Positions 32,708 to 44,117 of a stretch of DNA of 64,000 nt are shown piece by piece (position 1 is the stretch's first letter; the number at the start of each line of letters is the position of its first letter). The position numbers and the translations under genes are program-made. Source of the DNA: Gremmenia infestans (taxonomy: Eukaryota > Ascomycota > Leotiomycetes > Helotiales > Hamatocanthoscyphaceae); assembly GCA_032629725.1 (NCBI GenBank), contig JAFEVB010000001.1:1426001-1490000 (forward strand). The letters are read 5' to 3'. The notes below the pieces were generated by a model. It searched no databases. It was not told where the DNA came from and worked only from the letters and a program-made list of their open reading frames with translations.

Positions 32708-35604
32708 TCAAAGCACATCCTCATCGTCCCCCGCTTCGTCCTTCACCTCCTTCACAGCACCCGGAGCCTTCTCCTCCTGCTTCCTCCACAACCCTGCAAG
32801 GAACTCGCTCGTGCTCGCCTCGTCAATACTCTTATCATCCCTTTTCTTCAAGAACCGTGGGAATCTCAAACTCAATCCCCGCTCATCACTCACGAGGCCT
32901 ATTGCCGCAGTGTAGACCGGACTAAGCGTTATGTCCGCAAATGCCATCTACTATCACATCAGCTTCAAGTTGTTTTTTTCTTCATGAACTAAAAAGGAAA
33001 GGGTGACAAACCTCCCAAACCTCCTGCGGTTCAAACCACACATCCGGATGTCCCCCCTCATAATCAACATAACTTGGCTTTCCCCCAAGCACATGCTCGC
33101 TTCCCTCGTCGTAGAACTCCTTGTTCGCCTTATAGAACGTATCTGTAAACCCGGAAATACATTTACAAACCGCCTCTAGGGACCCGGTCTCCTCATTGCG
33201 CACAGCGAGTAGGATCGGCGACCACCATTTTGATTTCCGGCCTTGGCCATGCCATCCAGCTATGGGGATTAGATCGAGGGTGTCGAAGGTTGTGCTGTAG
33301 TCTTTCTTTACTTTGAGCCAGGAGTCGAGGCGTTTGTCAGGTTCGTAGGTGGAGAGGAGCGCTTTGCGACGGGTTTTCTTTTCGGGTTCTTTTTCGGAGA
33401 CTTTAGCTTTGGCATTGACTTTTTTCTTCCCTTTGCTTGGTCTTACTGGTGGCTCAGCTGCTGGTTCTTTGATTTCGGGGTTCTCGTCGAGTTCGTCTGT
33501 TAATTTGGTGTTTAGGAGGTTGTCGAGGATTTTGACCATGATGCCTTCGCATTTGACGTCTGTTGCGCTCTTGAAGAATTCGAGGACTGTTTCGGAGTCC
33601 TGGGATGTTGCGTCAATGCTTTTTACCCATGTAAATTGGTTTGAGACTTCTGTGAACAAGCTGCGGAGTAATTCGCGTCGCTCTCGAAATGGACGGTCGA
33701 GCAAAGGCTCTCCGTTTAGGTACATGAGGTCGAAAGCAAACAGGCAGACGTTCACCTTGACGCTACCGATTGCTACGTCTTTCCTTGCGCGGTTGGCAAG
33801 CGTTTGGAAAGTCTTCAGGTCTCCAGACTCTTGATCAACAGCCACAACTTCACCCTCCATGATGAAACTCGAGACTCCATCACCTCGAATCTTTGGTATC
33901 ATAGCTACCAAATCAGGGTATTTATCGGTCATGAGCTCCAGGTGCCGAGAAAATATCGAGACTTTACCTTCAGAGTCACAGTGCACTTGAGCACGCTGGC
34001 CATCGTACTTGTATTCGCAGCTGAAGTCACGGCCCTGGAGCTTTGTGAGCATTTCAGACAAGTCTCTGGTAATGCTTCCTAGCATGGGTCTCAAAGGAAT
34101 ATGCAAAGCCAGCCCACATCTGACTAGAAGCTCATCGCAAACACCGATTTCGAGAAGCACTGGTATCAAATCGTTGTAGTTTGGCCTTTTGGCAAAGCAA
34201 GCTTTTACAACTTCTTCTACTTTCGACCAGACGTCGGCAAGGGCCTCTTTCTTGAGACCTGCAAGTTCTGTTCGTGACTTAAGAGGGAAGTCGGCACCAG
34301 GAGGTTTGGACAGAAGGAATGCTCGGGACAATGCAATCAACATTGTAGTTTTGACGGCCCCAATGCGTAGCTGATTTTCGTTAGATTTCATGTGCCATGT
34401 CCAAGATGATCGTCACTCACATGCTGGCAAAGAGTCCGGACAACATATCGACTTTCTTCAGGCCCTCTCGCATCTTGCAGCAAACGATCCACAATCCGTT
34501 GCTTAATCTCACCACTTCCCGTGCCTTGAGTGCTTGCAATCTTCACCAATGACTGATAGACCCCTTGGATTGTAAGAGGCTTTGGCTTCCGTAGGGTGAA
34601 GCTCTGCTTCTTCTTGGCTTCAAATGCAACGTCGCCAGCATCACCCACTTTGTCGTACAGTGTTTTGAGGGACTTGCTATCCAGGCCGCAAACATTCTTG
34701 AGGGCTTTAGATATTGCAGATCCTCCAAGTCCAAGCTCCAGAGATATGTAAGGCGGGGAGATGGCGTTGGTAGCCAGCCAGACCTATTGTATTTCTTGAG
34801 TCAGATTATATTACAAGTAAGATTCAGGCTCAATAAAAAGGCTTTACTGGGGAAATTAGGATGGGGCGTATTTTTAAACGCTGAGACATGCTGTATAACA
34901 AGTGATATATTGGAACGTACAGTTGGTAAAAGACTATTTGGATCCCCTTCGATAATGACCCTCAGCAGGTTTACCAAGGTATCTACAATCTTGATCCTGC
35001 TCTGTGTACTATTGACCAACACAAAGCATCTTGTGAGAAGAGCGTAGGATGCATTGCCTCCTTCGGCTGCCCAATGCCCTTGTAGATCTATTATGTATCT
35101 CGCAGGCTCGAACGTCAACGGACTTTCATCGAATGGTATGTTTGATGTGATGGTATCTTCCGCCGAGCCTGTAGCCTGCAGCGAGAGAGTATTCTTGCTC
35201 TTGGCATCTAGTACAGGTTCGGCATCTGCAGAGCCCTTGTTAGAACCGTTGACTTCACCAACGTTCCCATTCAGGGCAGTCTCCTCAACAGGGTCCTTTT
35301 CTGCCTCAGCTGATACACTTGTAGAATTTGATCCTTCTCCAACACCTGAATTCTTAGATTCGTGATCTGCTGAGCTTCCGCCGGCAGCTTCCTGGTCCCA
35401 TTCTGCTTGTAACTTCCTTGCCAACTCTTCGTCTGTCAAAGTGGAAGAATCGACCGTTCCACCGTCTTCGTGCTCTGCATCCTTCGCAAGATGAGAGGGG
35501 ACGGTCTGTCTCTGCTTGCCAAAGAAGTAATCGAGATTTCGAGAAGCGGTAGGAGAGGACTTAGAATCGCTGTTGAGCTTTCGTTTCTTTGCAGGACTCG
35601 CCAT
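32708..35604 (-). CDS. cdc9: DNA ligase I (ATP-dependent, replicative)
   Basis: This enzyme seals Okazaki-fragment and repair nicks in the nucleus using ATP. Exons 35604-34921, 34783-34421, 34370-33012 and 32947-32708 give 881 residues. The N-terminus has a nuclear signal (PAKKRKL) and RNLDYFFG, which resembles a PCNA-binding box. A disordered acidic linker follows, then the DNA-binding domain. The nucleotidyl-transferase centre reads CEYKYDGQRAQVH, where the lysine (about residue 470) takes AMP. Later motifs include FIMEGEVVAVD, CLFAFDLMYLNGEPL, EGIMVK, DSWLKVKKDY and a C-terminal OB domain ending in SLRFPRF. An inserted basic segment (PSKGKKKVNAKAKVSEKEPE) sits inside the catalytic half, between EGIMVK and DSWLKVKKDY. 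The start ATG is the first in-frame one after a GTG-led extension. Confidence 0.95.
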
Positions 35605-35902
35605 GCTGAGGTTGTAGAAGAGGAGCAGCCGGATACCATTCACAACTATTTCATAGCCCTCATATTAGCAAGTGTATTTCGTCGTAATGCACCTTCTGTG
35701 ACATTCTTAAACCATATCTTCACAATATGGTGGTTTGGGTGTCAAGCTCTTGATGCCGTCATAGAAATCCGGGGAAGTCGCGTTTGGACGCGCTCGCCAA
35801 AATTTGGCTGCTGATCACTTCCAAGGCAAGAAAACAGCTGTACAGTACTGTACTGTACTTTCAACACCACACCACTCACCGTACAAGCATTCGCACAATA
35901 CC
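35605..35902. promoter_or_regulatory. Divergent promoter, DNA ligase I / TIP20
   Basis: Only 298 bases separate the two start codons. The interval includes GTACAGTACTGTACTGTACT at 35840-35859, a palindrome-rich run about 45 bases before the TIP20 ATG. Promoter function is inferred from position only. Confidence 0.45.
35840..35859. repeat. GTACA/GTACT inverted tandem run
   Basis: GTACAGTACTGTACTGTACT contains self-complementary AGTACT and GTAC cores. It lies between two divergent genes. Confidence 0.75.
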
Positions 35903-38572
35903 ATGCCTTCCTCGTCTGGGATCAGGGATAAAAGCCCTCTGGCGGTCCTTCTTGATTCCCAACGAAACAATCCAACATTAGAAAAAGATGTCAGATTGGA
36001 AGACTATCTCAACGACAAAATCCAAACGAGTACCGACTTTAGCAATCTCAAAAGCCTCTTAGCAAATATTGACCTGCAGAAGAAGCAGCTGGAAAAGCAG
36101 GTTGGTGGCTTCTCAAAGATTCTCAAATCTTTGCGTATCAAGTTCTAATTATCCCAATAGCTTCAAGATGCCAAATCCAAGCTCCAGGAGGCCAGACAGA
36201 GCTCCGCAAACTATAGCTCCACAATGCTCCAGCAGACTCAAGAGTTCGATCGTCAGCAAGCCAGTGTCCAAAAACGACTTATGATAGTGACAAATGCGCA
36301 TACACCCGAAGAAGCTGCAAAGCGTTTGCGGGGTCCAATGGAGAAGCTCCGAAAGCTTGAGCTGGCTAACTCTTACGTGGAAATACTACAAGAAGTCGAC
36401 GATTTGGCAAAGGACGCCCGATCACATCTTCCTGCACAACCCAAGGAAGCTTTGACGCCGTACATTCATCTGAAGGAGCTCGCTCTAAGCTTGGTCGAGC
36501 TACAAGGCCCGGCCGAAGGAGCAGCACCACACTTGGTCAGGCACGTACAAAATACCACAAAGCGATTATGGGTAGATATGAAGAGGATAATGACGGATGA
36601 ATTCGAAGCTATACTCAAACGCTCCAATTGGCCAGAAAATGCCCCTGAGCTTACGAGAGAGTGGAGCGATTGCTTTGAGAGACTCTTAGATTTACAATCG
36701 CCCGAGATCTTGGCTGCTCGGGAGCCTATTGTACTTCTTCCTATGGAGGTCCTTTGTAGAAACTTTGTTCTACAATTTCGGTATCATTTTTTCGGTGATA
36801 GAGATACAGCTCAGACGAAACATGTAATGCCCAACCCAATACTTCAAGACTTCTGCTGACAATATCTAGCTTGGGTCTTATTTCTTTGAATGGTTCCTCG
36901 GAACTGTTTCGAAATGGGAGGATTTCCTGCGCGAAAATGTAACTCCTGTACTCGCCGCTCATTTCAGGGGCAGTAAATTAGCAGGTAACAGTTTACACGT
37001 AAACTCTATAGCTGCGTTTATCACTGCAATGCTACCAGTGGTGAAGGAGAAGGTCAACTCGCTTCTTCTTGAAATATCGAATGAGCCTCGTCATTTGAGC
37101 AAGTTCATACATCAACTGATGCTTTTTGACGATGCTGTGAGGTTCAGATTTAATTATGATGGAGGAAACATTGACTGTGGATGGAAAGGACTGCTCTGGG
37201 ATGTTCTAGATACATGGTTCGATCGGTGGTCGCAAATCGAGAAGGAATTTGCTCTCGAGAGATACCGAGAGATTATCCAGTCTGAGGATAGTGGGCAAAT
37301 CGACTACGACAGTGCCGCCACGGGAAAGACCAAAACTACGCATGGTGCAACGAAAGTTGCAGACCTTATCCAATCCGTCACCGAGCAGTATAACAAGTTG
37401 CGCAGGTTCTCCCACAAAGTGCGATTCTTGATAACCATACAAGCGGAGATCCTCGATCAATATCTCGGACGACTAGCTGATTCATTAGAACGTTACATGT
37501 CTGTAACTACAACTGTTGGTCGTACTCTGCATGGCGTTACGAGAGAGGAGCGTGCGAGACTTGAAGGCATTGGTGGACTAGAAAGCCTATGCAGAGTTTA
37601 TGGCAGCGCGGATCATATCATTGCAAAGCTGAAGGAAATGATTAATGATGAGGTAAAGTTTAGTTTCCCAAGTGGTCCGAAATAATTACTGACTGTGTCT
37701 TCAGTTCTTCGTGGACCTATGGGAGGTGCTGCAAGAGAGAGCCAAGGTCACTAGCACAACCGACAGGCTTGTTGGCTCGATGAGCTATAATGAAGTCAAA
37801 GACTGTACCTCTAATGCTGTCGGCTCAACGGAAGAAGGCTCCGTATTTGATGTTACTATAGCAGCGTATCAACGCCTCGCAAGTCGGACTGAGGATCTCA
37901 TCACTCAAGCGATGAAATATGCCCTACCAAACTCGTTCAAAGCTTATTTTACCAAACCAGAATGGACTACAGTCGGCGAGGTATCAACATCCCGTAAGTA
38001 TCATCATAAATCCTTTTAGACATTTACTAATCACAGGCACAGCTTCAATAGCCATAACAGCCGAGTTGGATCAACCACTCCAGGTAAGTTCGCCAGCATC
38101 AATCAGCATCCATATACTGACTTTGCTTCAGACCCTAAAAGAAAATTCAATATTTCTCAGAGATACAATATCCTATGCAGCATATCGCCGCATCTGGCGC
38201 GAATGCTTCGACACACTGCAAGATCTCCTTTTCCAAGAAGTTCTCCTAAAGCAAAGCTTCACAACCCTCGGCGCTGCAAGGTTAATGGGAGACATTGACG
38301 CCATTCAAAGCGTAGTCGATTCTACTTCCAGAGGGGCCGGGTCGGCTCTGAGTATGCCGAAATTGAAGGATGGTGTTACATTGCTCAATGTTCCGCTTGA
38401 AGCAGCCGAGGGAGGAATGTCGCTGAAGGAAGTCTATGAAAAAGTCTATTCGGGAGCACAGTACGACGAGGTTTTCGAGCAGTTGGGGATTACGAGGTTG
38501 ACCAGTCTGGAGGCGAGGAAGATTATGCAGAATCGGATTGAGGCAGTCGCATCCTCAGAACCAGATTTTTAG
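35903..38572 (+). CDS. tip20: RINT1/TIP20 family protein (Dsl1 tethering complex)
   Basis: This peripheral ER tether of the Dsl1/NRZ complex captures Golgi-derived COPI vesicles. Six exons (35903-36100, 36161-36823, 36870-37652, 37705-37993, 38043-38083 and 38132-38572) give 804 residues, and every intron keeps frame. The N-terminus is coiled coil (SLLANIDLQKKQLEKQ, LQDAKSKLQEARQ). The RINT1/TIP1 domain follows with the landmark HLGSYFFEWFLGTVSKWEDF, the FIHQLMLFDDAVRFRFNY block, and the C-terminal FQEVLLKQSFTTLGAARLMGD and LGITRLTSLEARKIMQNR. Yeast Tip20 is about 700 residues and human RINT1 about 790, so the length fits. It is divergent from DNA ligase I. Confidence 0.9.
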
Positions 38573-38903
38573 TGTTCCAGGCCTGTGGGACGTCGAACAT
38601 CTACAATAATGAGCGTCGCTTTTATATCCATCGGCGATTATTTTATGAATCATGACTTGGGGAAGAGGGAGATGGAGACTGAACAGCTTGGTTTGAAATG
38701 CATAATTTTGCAGGCATATCTGTAATCAATACCCTTGAGAAACTATTCAATTGATGGAATTTTATCGAATTCTCCTCAAATGTGGACAGCTTTTTGTTTC
38801 TCTGTGAACGATCCATCGTCCATTATCTCCTTCAGCCATTCTTGCGAAGTATCATCTATGTGTTGAATTTTCTCACAATCAGCAAACCCCTCACCCCTGA
38901 CCA
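38573..38903. other. Convergent 3' interval, TIP20 / carrier
   Basis: This is ordinary 3' sequence between convergent genes. No element was recognised. Confidence 0.4.
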
Positions 38904-40089
38904 CTAACTAATAGCCCTCATCGTCATCTCCACCACGGCAAACGTCCCCGCACTAACCGGCATAGCCCTCAAAAGCGTCGGCGCAATACCCTTCCAAAAG
39001 CCCCTGAGCCCCTCAGCCCTATAAGTCTGGCGAAAGCAATCCCTCATGCCCTTATACCTCATGCCCTCCCCAAACCCATCACTCTGCATCTTGCTCTTGA
39101 CCACATCAAACGGATAACTGCCCAACCACAACGCCTCGCCCGCCAGCCCGCCATAAAACGCAATCTTCCAGCTCGGGATCTCCTTGCGCTCAATCCGGTT
39201 CCGCGCCGCGTCCGCATTCATCATATACTCAAACGCCAGAAACCACATCCCGTACGCCTGCGCTTCCCTCAGCACCGTCACCGCCTCCCCGCGATACAGT
39301 CCCCGCAACACACCCTCATGCGCGCTCAGCTTCCTCACGCAGTCCAGCGGCCCGCTATACAGCCGGCCCGCACCGTGCGGTTGCGTCTGCAGCCGAATCC
39401 GCACATGTTCAATAGGGCCTGAGATGACCGAGTTGGCAACTCCGGCAAACGCGCCTGCGGCGTAGTACTGTCCGTAAGAAAGGCCTGCGTCCAGCGGGTT
39501 CAGCGCCGCGTTGCGCGCTTCGAAGCGGCGGCGTGCTTCGTGGAAGGCGCCGAATTGCACGGACACGCAGGCGCCGATGCCGATGAGCGGCGTGAGGGTG
39601 CCTTTGTAGAAGGCGAGCGCGCCTTCCTGCGCGTAGATTGTGCGGGCGGCGGCGAGGGCGCTGGGGTATTGGGTTGTAGTTTGGAGACGGACTTTTACTA
39701 TGTCGAAGGGTTGGCCTGGGTGGGTGTGTGTTAGTTCTGGTGAGCATTTGAGAATAGATGTTGGGTTTAGTATCACTTGATACTACCCCCCTCTCATTTG
39801 CAACACGCAATAACAACTTCCCCTCCTTTGTATAAAAAAAATAACAAAAGCACTTGCTTGCTTGCCCTCCCATTCTTGCCTCCACGTGACTCTCTCTCTC
39901 CCTCATCATCCAAATCCATTCCACAACTCGCAACAAAACAAAAGCAAAAGCAAAAGCAAAACACCCAATTGACTAAACCACAAACTCACCCAAAAGCACC
40001 TGCGCAATCCCACCAGCAGCACCTGCAAAAAGATCCTTCAACGTGCGTTTCAACCCCCCCTCTTCGATCTCAGCTGCTATGTCCGCCAT
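38904..40089 (-). CDS. Mitochondrial carrier, YMC1/YMC2-like
   Basis: This is an inner-membrane solute carrier of the SLC25 family. Exons 40089-39990 and 39715-38904 give 303 residues, and the phase-1 intron restores GIAQVLLGQPFDIVKVRLQT. Three repeats of about 100 residues carry the signatures QPFDIVKVR, GPIEHVRIR and SYPFDVVKSK. Each has two membrane helices, with GTLTPLIGIGACVSVQFG, YYAAGAFAGVANSVISG and FYGGLAGEALWLGSYPF visible. The blocks HVRIRLQTQ, RKEIPSWKIAFYGG and KGIAPTLLRAMPVSAGTF match the yeast Ymc1/Ymc2 type. The transported substrate is not decidable from sequence; amino-acid-related transport (glycine/serine) has been suggested for that family. Local GC content is unusually high across the coding exon. 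Confidence 0.87.
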
Positions 40090-40935
40090 CTCTCTTTCCT
40101 TTCACCGCTCTGACCTATCTCCCTCTTTATTATTAGAATAAAAATTCCTTTCCCCAATTCCCAATTCTCGACTATGGAGATGGAATCTGGAGGTGTAAAG
40201 AGAGCCCGAGAAATTGAATAGAGCGGATTGGGGAGAGTGAGTGAGTGTTTGGATAAGCTTGCTCTCAGAGGCCCAAGGTTTTAGTAGTGTACTTCTAGTC
40301 GCGATGATGTGCTCCGAGGTCGCTAAGACGGACTTTTGTTCTTCCGCCCGAGACGCCCCCCTTTTTCAACGTTTGTTGTTACTTGATTTGATATATTCTG
40401 CTCAGAGACTGATAAATTATTGCTTGGGGGTGACTGGATAGCATGAAATAAATTTATGGCGGTGTTGCAATGTCATCAAGAAAACTGACAATTACATTTT
40501 GATTTTCAGGGACTTTGTAATCTACCTGGGTGTATATTTATTCTTTTGCATCACAGCAATTTATCTTAAATGGTTAACCCATATGTTCTAATATATAATT
40601 AGAAACCTCTCGCCTGGTCGTCTCTTGTAGGGCCTAGAAGAGAAATGTGCCAAGGGTTTATCAACAAGCATTGTGGTGGTCCTGTTGGTAGATCGTCTGG
40701 TTGAATCGATTCATCTGTTCTGAGTACCCCTATATATATAGTCTACCCAAAGCTAAGTGTAAGACGAACCAACATCTCATTACTGGTGTGAACAACAAAT
40801 GAAAATCTTGAATGGAGTAAAAATAGTACCCATCAATATAAATGAACAAACACCGATGATTTAGAATTTAGATTTCTAGCCATCCACATCGCCGTCGACC
40901 ATCATCATCTCCCAGAGTATAGTAAAACTCGTTCC
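40090..40935. other. Gene-free interval
   Basis: It holds the carrier promoter on one side and the 3' end of the ankyrin gene on the other. AAAAGC hexamer copies lie inside the carrier intron at about 39940-39962. No coding signal was seen. Confidence 0.4.
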
Positions 40936-43900
40936 CTACATAAATGTTATACATAGCGAGGGAGAAACTAACGGTCGAGGAAAGGATGGCCGCCTATCCA
41001 GACTTCCGAGCACGTGAGCTTTTCCTTTCCTTTTCCAAGTTCGACCTGGTGGTTTCCTTTCCTTCTGGTCAATTGCTTTTTGGATGATCGCCTTACATTC
41101 TTCATAGTCCACCAATTTGTTCTGCGGTTGGCCCCTGGCAGAAGCCGTGGGGTAAAAGGGTATTTCAAGGACAGACCGCAAAGTCCCACCCATCTTGCAG
41201 GTCCCCTGTGGGTCATACCCTTGTTCGAGGAGATACTCCACAACGTGTATATGGCCCCGTGCGACAGCTAGATGTAACACTCCAAGTGAAAACGTTTCTA
41301 AGACATTCTCCTTTTTTGCAAGGTCTAGAATGAGCTTCACCTTCTCCACAGACCCGTGGCGACATGCCAGTCCAATTGCAACATACATCACCTTCCAAAG
41401 CTTATCGTCAAAATTTTCACTTGTTCTGTCCAACTCATGTATAATGGCATCGAAGCAGGCCTCTATCATACTGCAATAAGAATAACGAATAGCATAATGA
41501 AGGGGTAACTCGCCATCCGAATCCTCAGTCAAAACGGAAGCACCATGCTGCAACAAGATCTTGAGAATTGGGATACTGCCTCCTTCAGCAGCGATATGAA
41601 CAGCCTGACACTGCTCGACCTCACAATCTGTGAGTTTGGTATCAAGTTCAGCGCCAGCATCAAGAAGAGATTTGACTGCATCCTCATTCGCTTCTCTAAT
41701 GGCGAATTCGAGAGTTTGCTCTTCATTAAAAACTGTTCTCAGCCCTGTTTTGGACACACGTCGAGACGCTAGTAATTCTAGAATATGATCCCATTTGCAT
41801 AATTTCTGCGCTTCGCGAATAAATGCGACGTCAAGCTCTTCGCGCTTGACCAGGTTCGACCTTGAAGCTGACCATAGTAGTCCTAGTAAAACTGTTGGGG
41901 GGAATTGCTCTATGGCCTTGCTCAATAAGGACTTATTCCTTGTGCTATCACTGGTATCAATAAAAGGTGCTCCACGATTAAGGAGAGCTCGAGTAGCGGA
42001 TTGATCTTTGTGGAGGATCGCCACTTCTAATGGCGTCTGGCCGCGACTGTTGAGAAGACTAAGGTCTGGATCAGCTGCAAGTAGGACATCGATTAAGGCT
42101 TCTCCTCGCCGTTCTTCGCTCGTTGATTTCGTCCTGATGGCATAGTGAAGCGGGCGTTCCCATTCGACCCCAGCTTGTAAATCGGTGTTATGCCAAAAGC
42201 ACTTTCGCATCTGAGGTGCATTTACAGCGACAGGAGAATACTTGAGCAGTATTTCTACGATTTTCGGGGCTCTACAGGAAATAGCTATCTGGAGAGCAGT
42301 TCGACCCTCCTTGTCCTTGATATCCAGCCCTGGAAAGACCAGTGGACAGTCACAGGATTCTGATAAGAGGTGGCTATCAATGATCTTCATGGGACAATTT
42401 GGACGATGTTCGATTGTTTGCAGCGTCTCGCAAATAAGTTTCACCGTAGTTGGCGAGCACGTCTTGGCCGCTACATGGAGAATCGTGAATCCACGATGCT
42501 TTCTCTGTTGTTTTCTGTATCGTATAGGGTCCGGATGTTGTAATAATAACATTTTGAGTCCGTCGTCGTTAAGAGAACCATATCGTACCGCTCTGTGCAA
42601 AGGGCATTCAAACCATTTGTCGTTGACGGTAGCAGAAGCTCCGGCAGGCAAGAGCAATTGCACACACCTGAAGTGGCCTTCAGACACAGCGTAGTGCAAG
42701 GCGGTTCGGCCGTATACATCTTTCGCATCCACGCAGGCATTCCGGGCAAGTAACATCTGTAGAAGCTCTATGTGGCCAAGAGCTGCCACGAGCAATAGTG
42801 CAGTCCGATGACTAGTTGGATGGCGAGACTCAATATCGTGGCCGGATTCCAGAAGCGTACGAACTTCCTCGACATTCATTTTCGTCACAGCGTGAATTAA
42901 ATCTGGCGGAGACTCGCTTGGGACATGCTCCATCTGGTCGGCGCCGACTCCCAGGCCATCGCTACCCTGTGATAAAGCGGAATGTTTAGAGTTCCTAACA
43001 GTATCACAGGAAACGTCGGGATCAAAGTACGGACCAGGATTGTAGAATGGAATTTCCGGCGAATTTGTATTTTCGACACTGCTATTTCGGTGCAGATCAG
43101 ATTTTGTATTACTTGGGATTGGCTTGATGTGAAGGGTACGATGAGCAGCACAATCGGCTTTTGGCGAAGCTCCGAATACAGGTAGATAAGATGAGCTATC
43201 AATCTCGGCTGCATTACTCTGGTTGGCTTGGTCAGAAACTGGTTCTAAGGGAGCCGATGCGTCTTCCATTGACGTATCTATTGGCAAGTCGGTTTTTTTC
43301 GAGGATTCCGTTGTCGAAGACGGTGAAGTGGATTGGAATTTCTCATGGTAGTTGCCCTCTATTTCCGCATTGGAGATTTTAGATGCAAATGCTGTTCGGA
43401 TAGCGTCTGTGTTAATCGACTGCTGCTGCCCAGGATTTGCATTCTGTTCGTCGTCAGGCCACTTCAAGTCCAGCAGGTCTGACTGGTCATTCAAGATATG
43501 GGGCTCATATTCTGGTGGTCTGGCACTTGTGACTTCTTCACTGTCGTTGGCTGAGATGAATTAATGTATAAGTGCGGCTTCCACCTTTGCAATATTACTT
43601 CTGACTTCTGACAGTGTCCCTCTGAATGTGTTAGTATACAGCGATTTGAGACGACGCCAAACGTGAGGGAAGGGAAAATACGTTTGCAGACTGTCAACAG
43701 CAAATTCAGAGCACTGGATTGTGCTCGTAACTGCCCAAGATGCTCCTTCATTGCATCTTCATTCCAAAGCAATTTGACTTTGTCCATCTTGCCTAACCTC
43801 GAGTCCTTCTGCTTCAAAGGTTCCATATCATCGAGTAAGCCATTTATCGTCTTCTTGAACCCTTTTATGGCTCTCGCGAACGTAGTGGGCAGGGTCTTAT

Positions 43901-44117
43901 TCGAATCCCATCGTGAAGCTAGGGCATCCGCATCGTGCATCATTAGGTTTGCAATTCCTTGTAGCGCTCCTTGGGTGGTTTCCAGTTCGTGCTTGATACT
44001 CTCGATGGTGCGGGCGGCATCTTTGTACCGGCTGCGAAGGTCATTGCAAGTTTTGATCGCAGTAGCAAAATTAAAGACGAGTCCGACTACTGCTGCGGCA
44101 GAGGAAACGATGTCCAT
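40936..44117 (-). CDS. Fungal STAND N-terminal domain plus ankyrin-repeat protein
   Basis: Exons 44117-43682 and 43550-40936 give about 1016 residues. The intron (131 bases) was chosen because it gives a clean phase-1 join (TVCK then NDSEEVTSARPPEYEP); a small exon inside it cannot be excluded. Residues 1-145 (MDIVSSAAAVVGLVFNFATA, LRSRYKDAARTIESIKHELE) match the N-terminal helical domain of fungal NLR-like STAND proteins. A disordered linker follows, then about ten ankyrin repeats in the C-terminal two-thirds (TALHYAVSEGHFRCVQLLL, TALQIAISCRAPKIVEILL, AVHIAAEGGSIPILKILLQHG). No P-loop or NACHT/NB-ARC motif is visible between them. Roles in self/non-self recognition are known for full STAND proteins but not shown for this architecture. 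Confidence 0.8.

Noticed and set aside
43551..43681. A possible small exon (TLSEVRSNIAKVEAALI) inside the ankyrin gene intron.
   Set aside because: Including it needs a 34-base second intron and breaks the frame into the next exon. The single 131-base intron joins cleanly.
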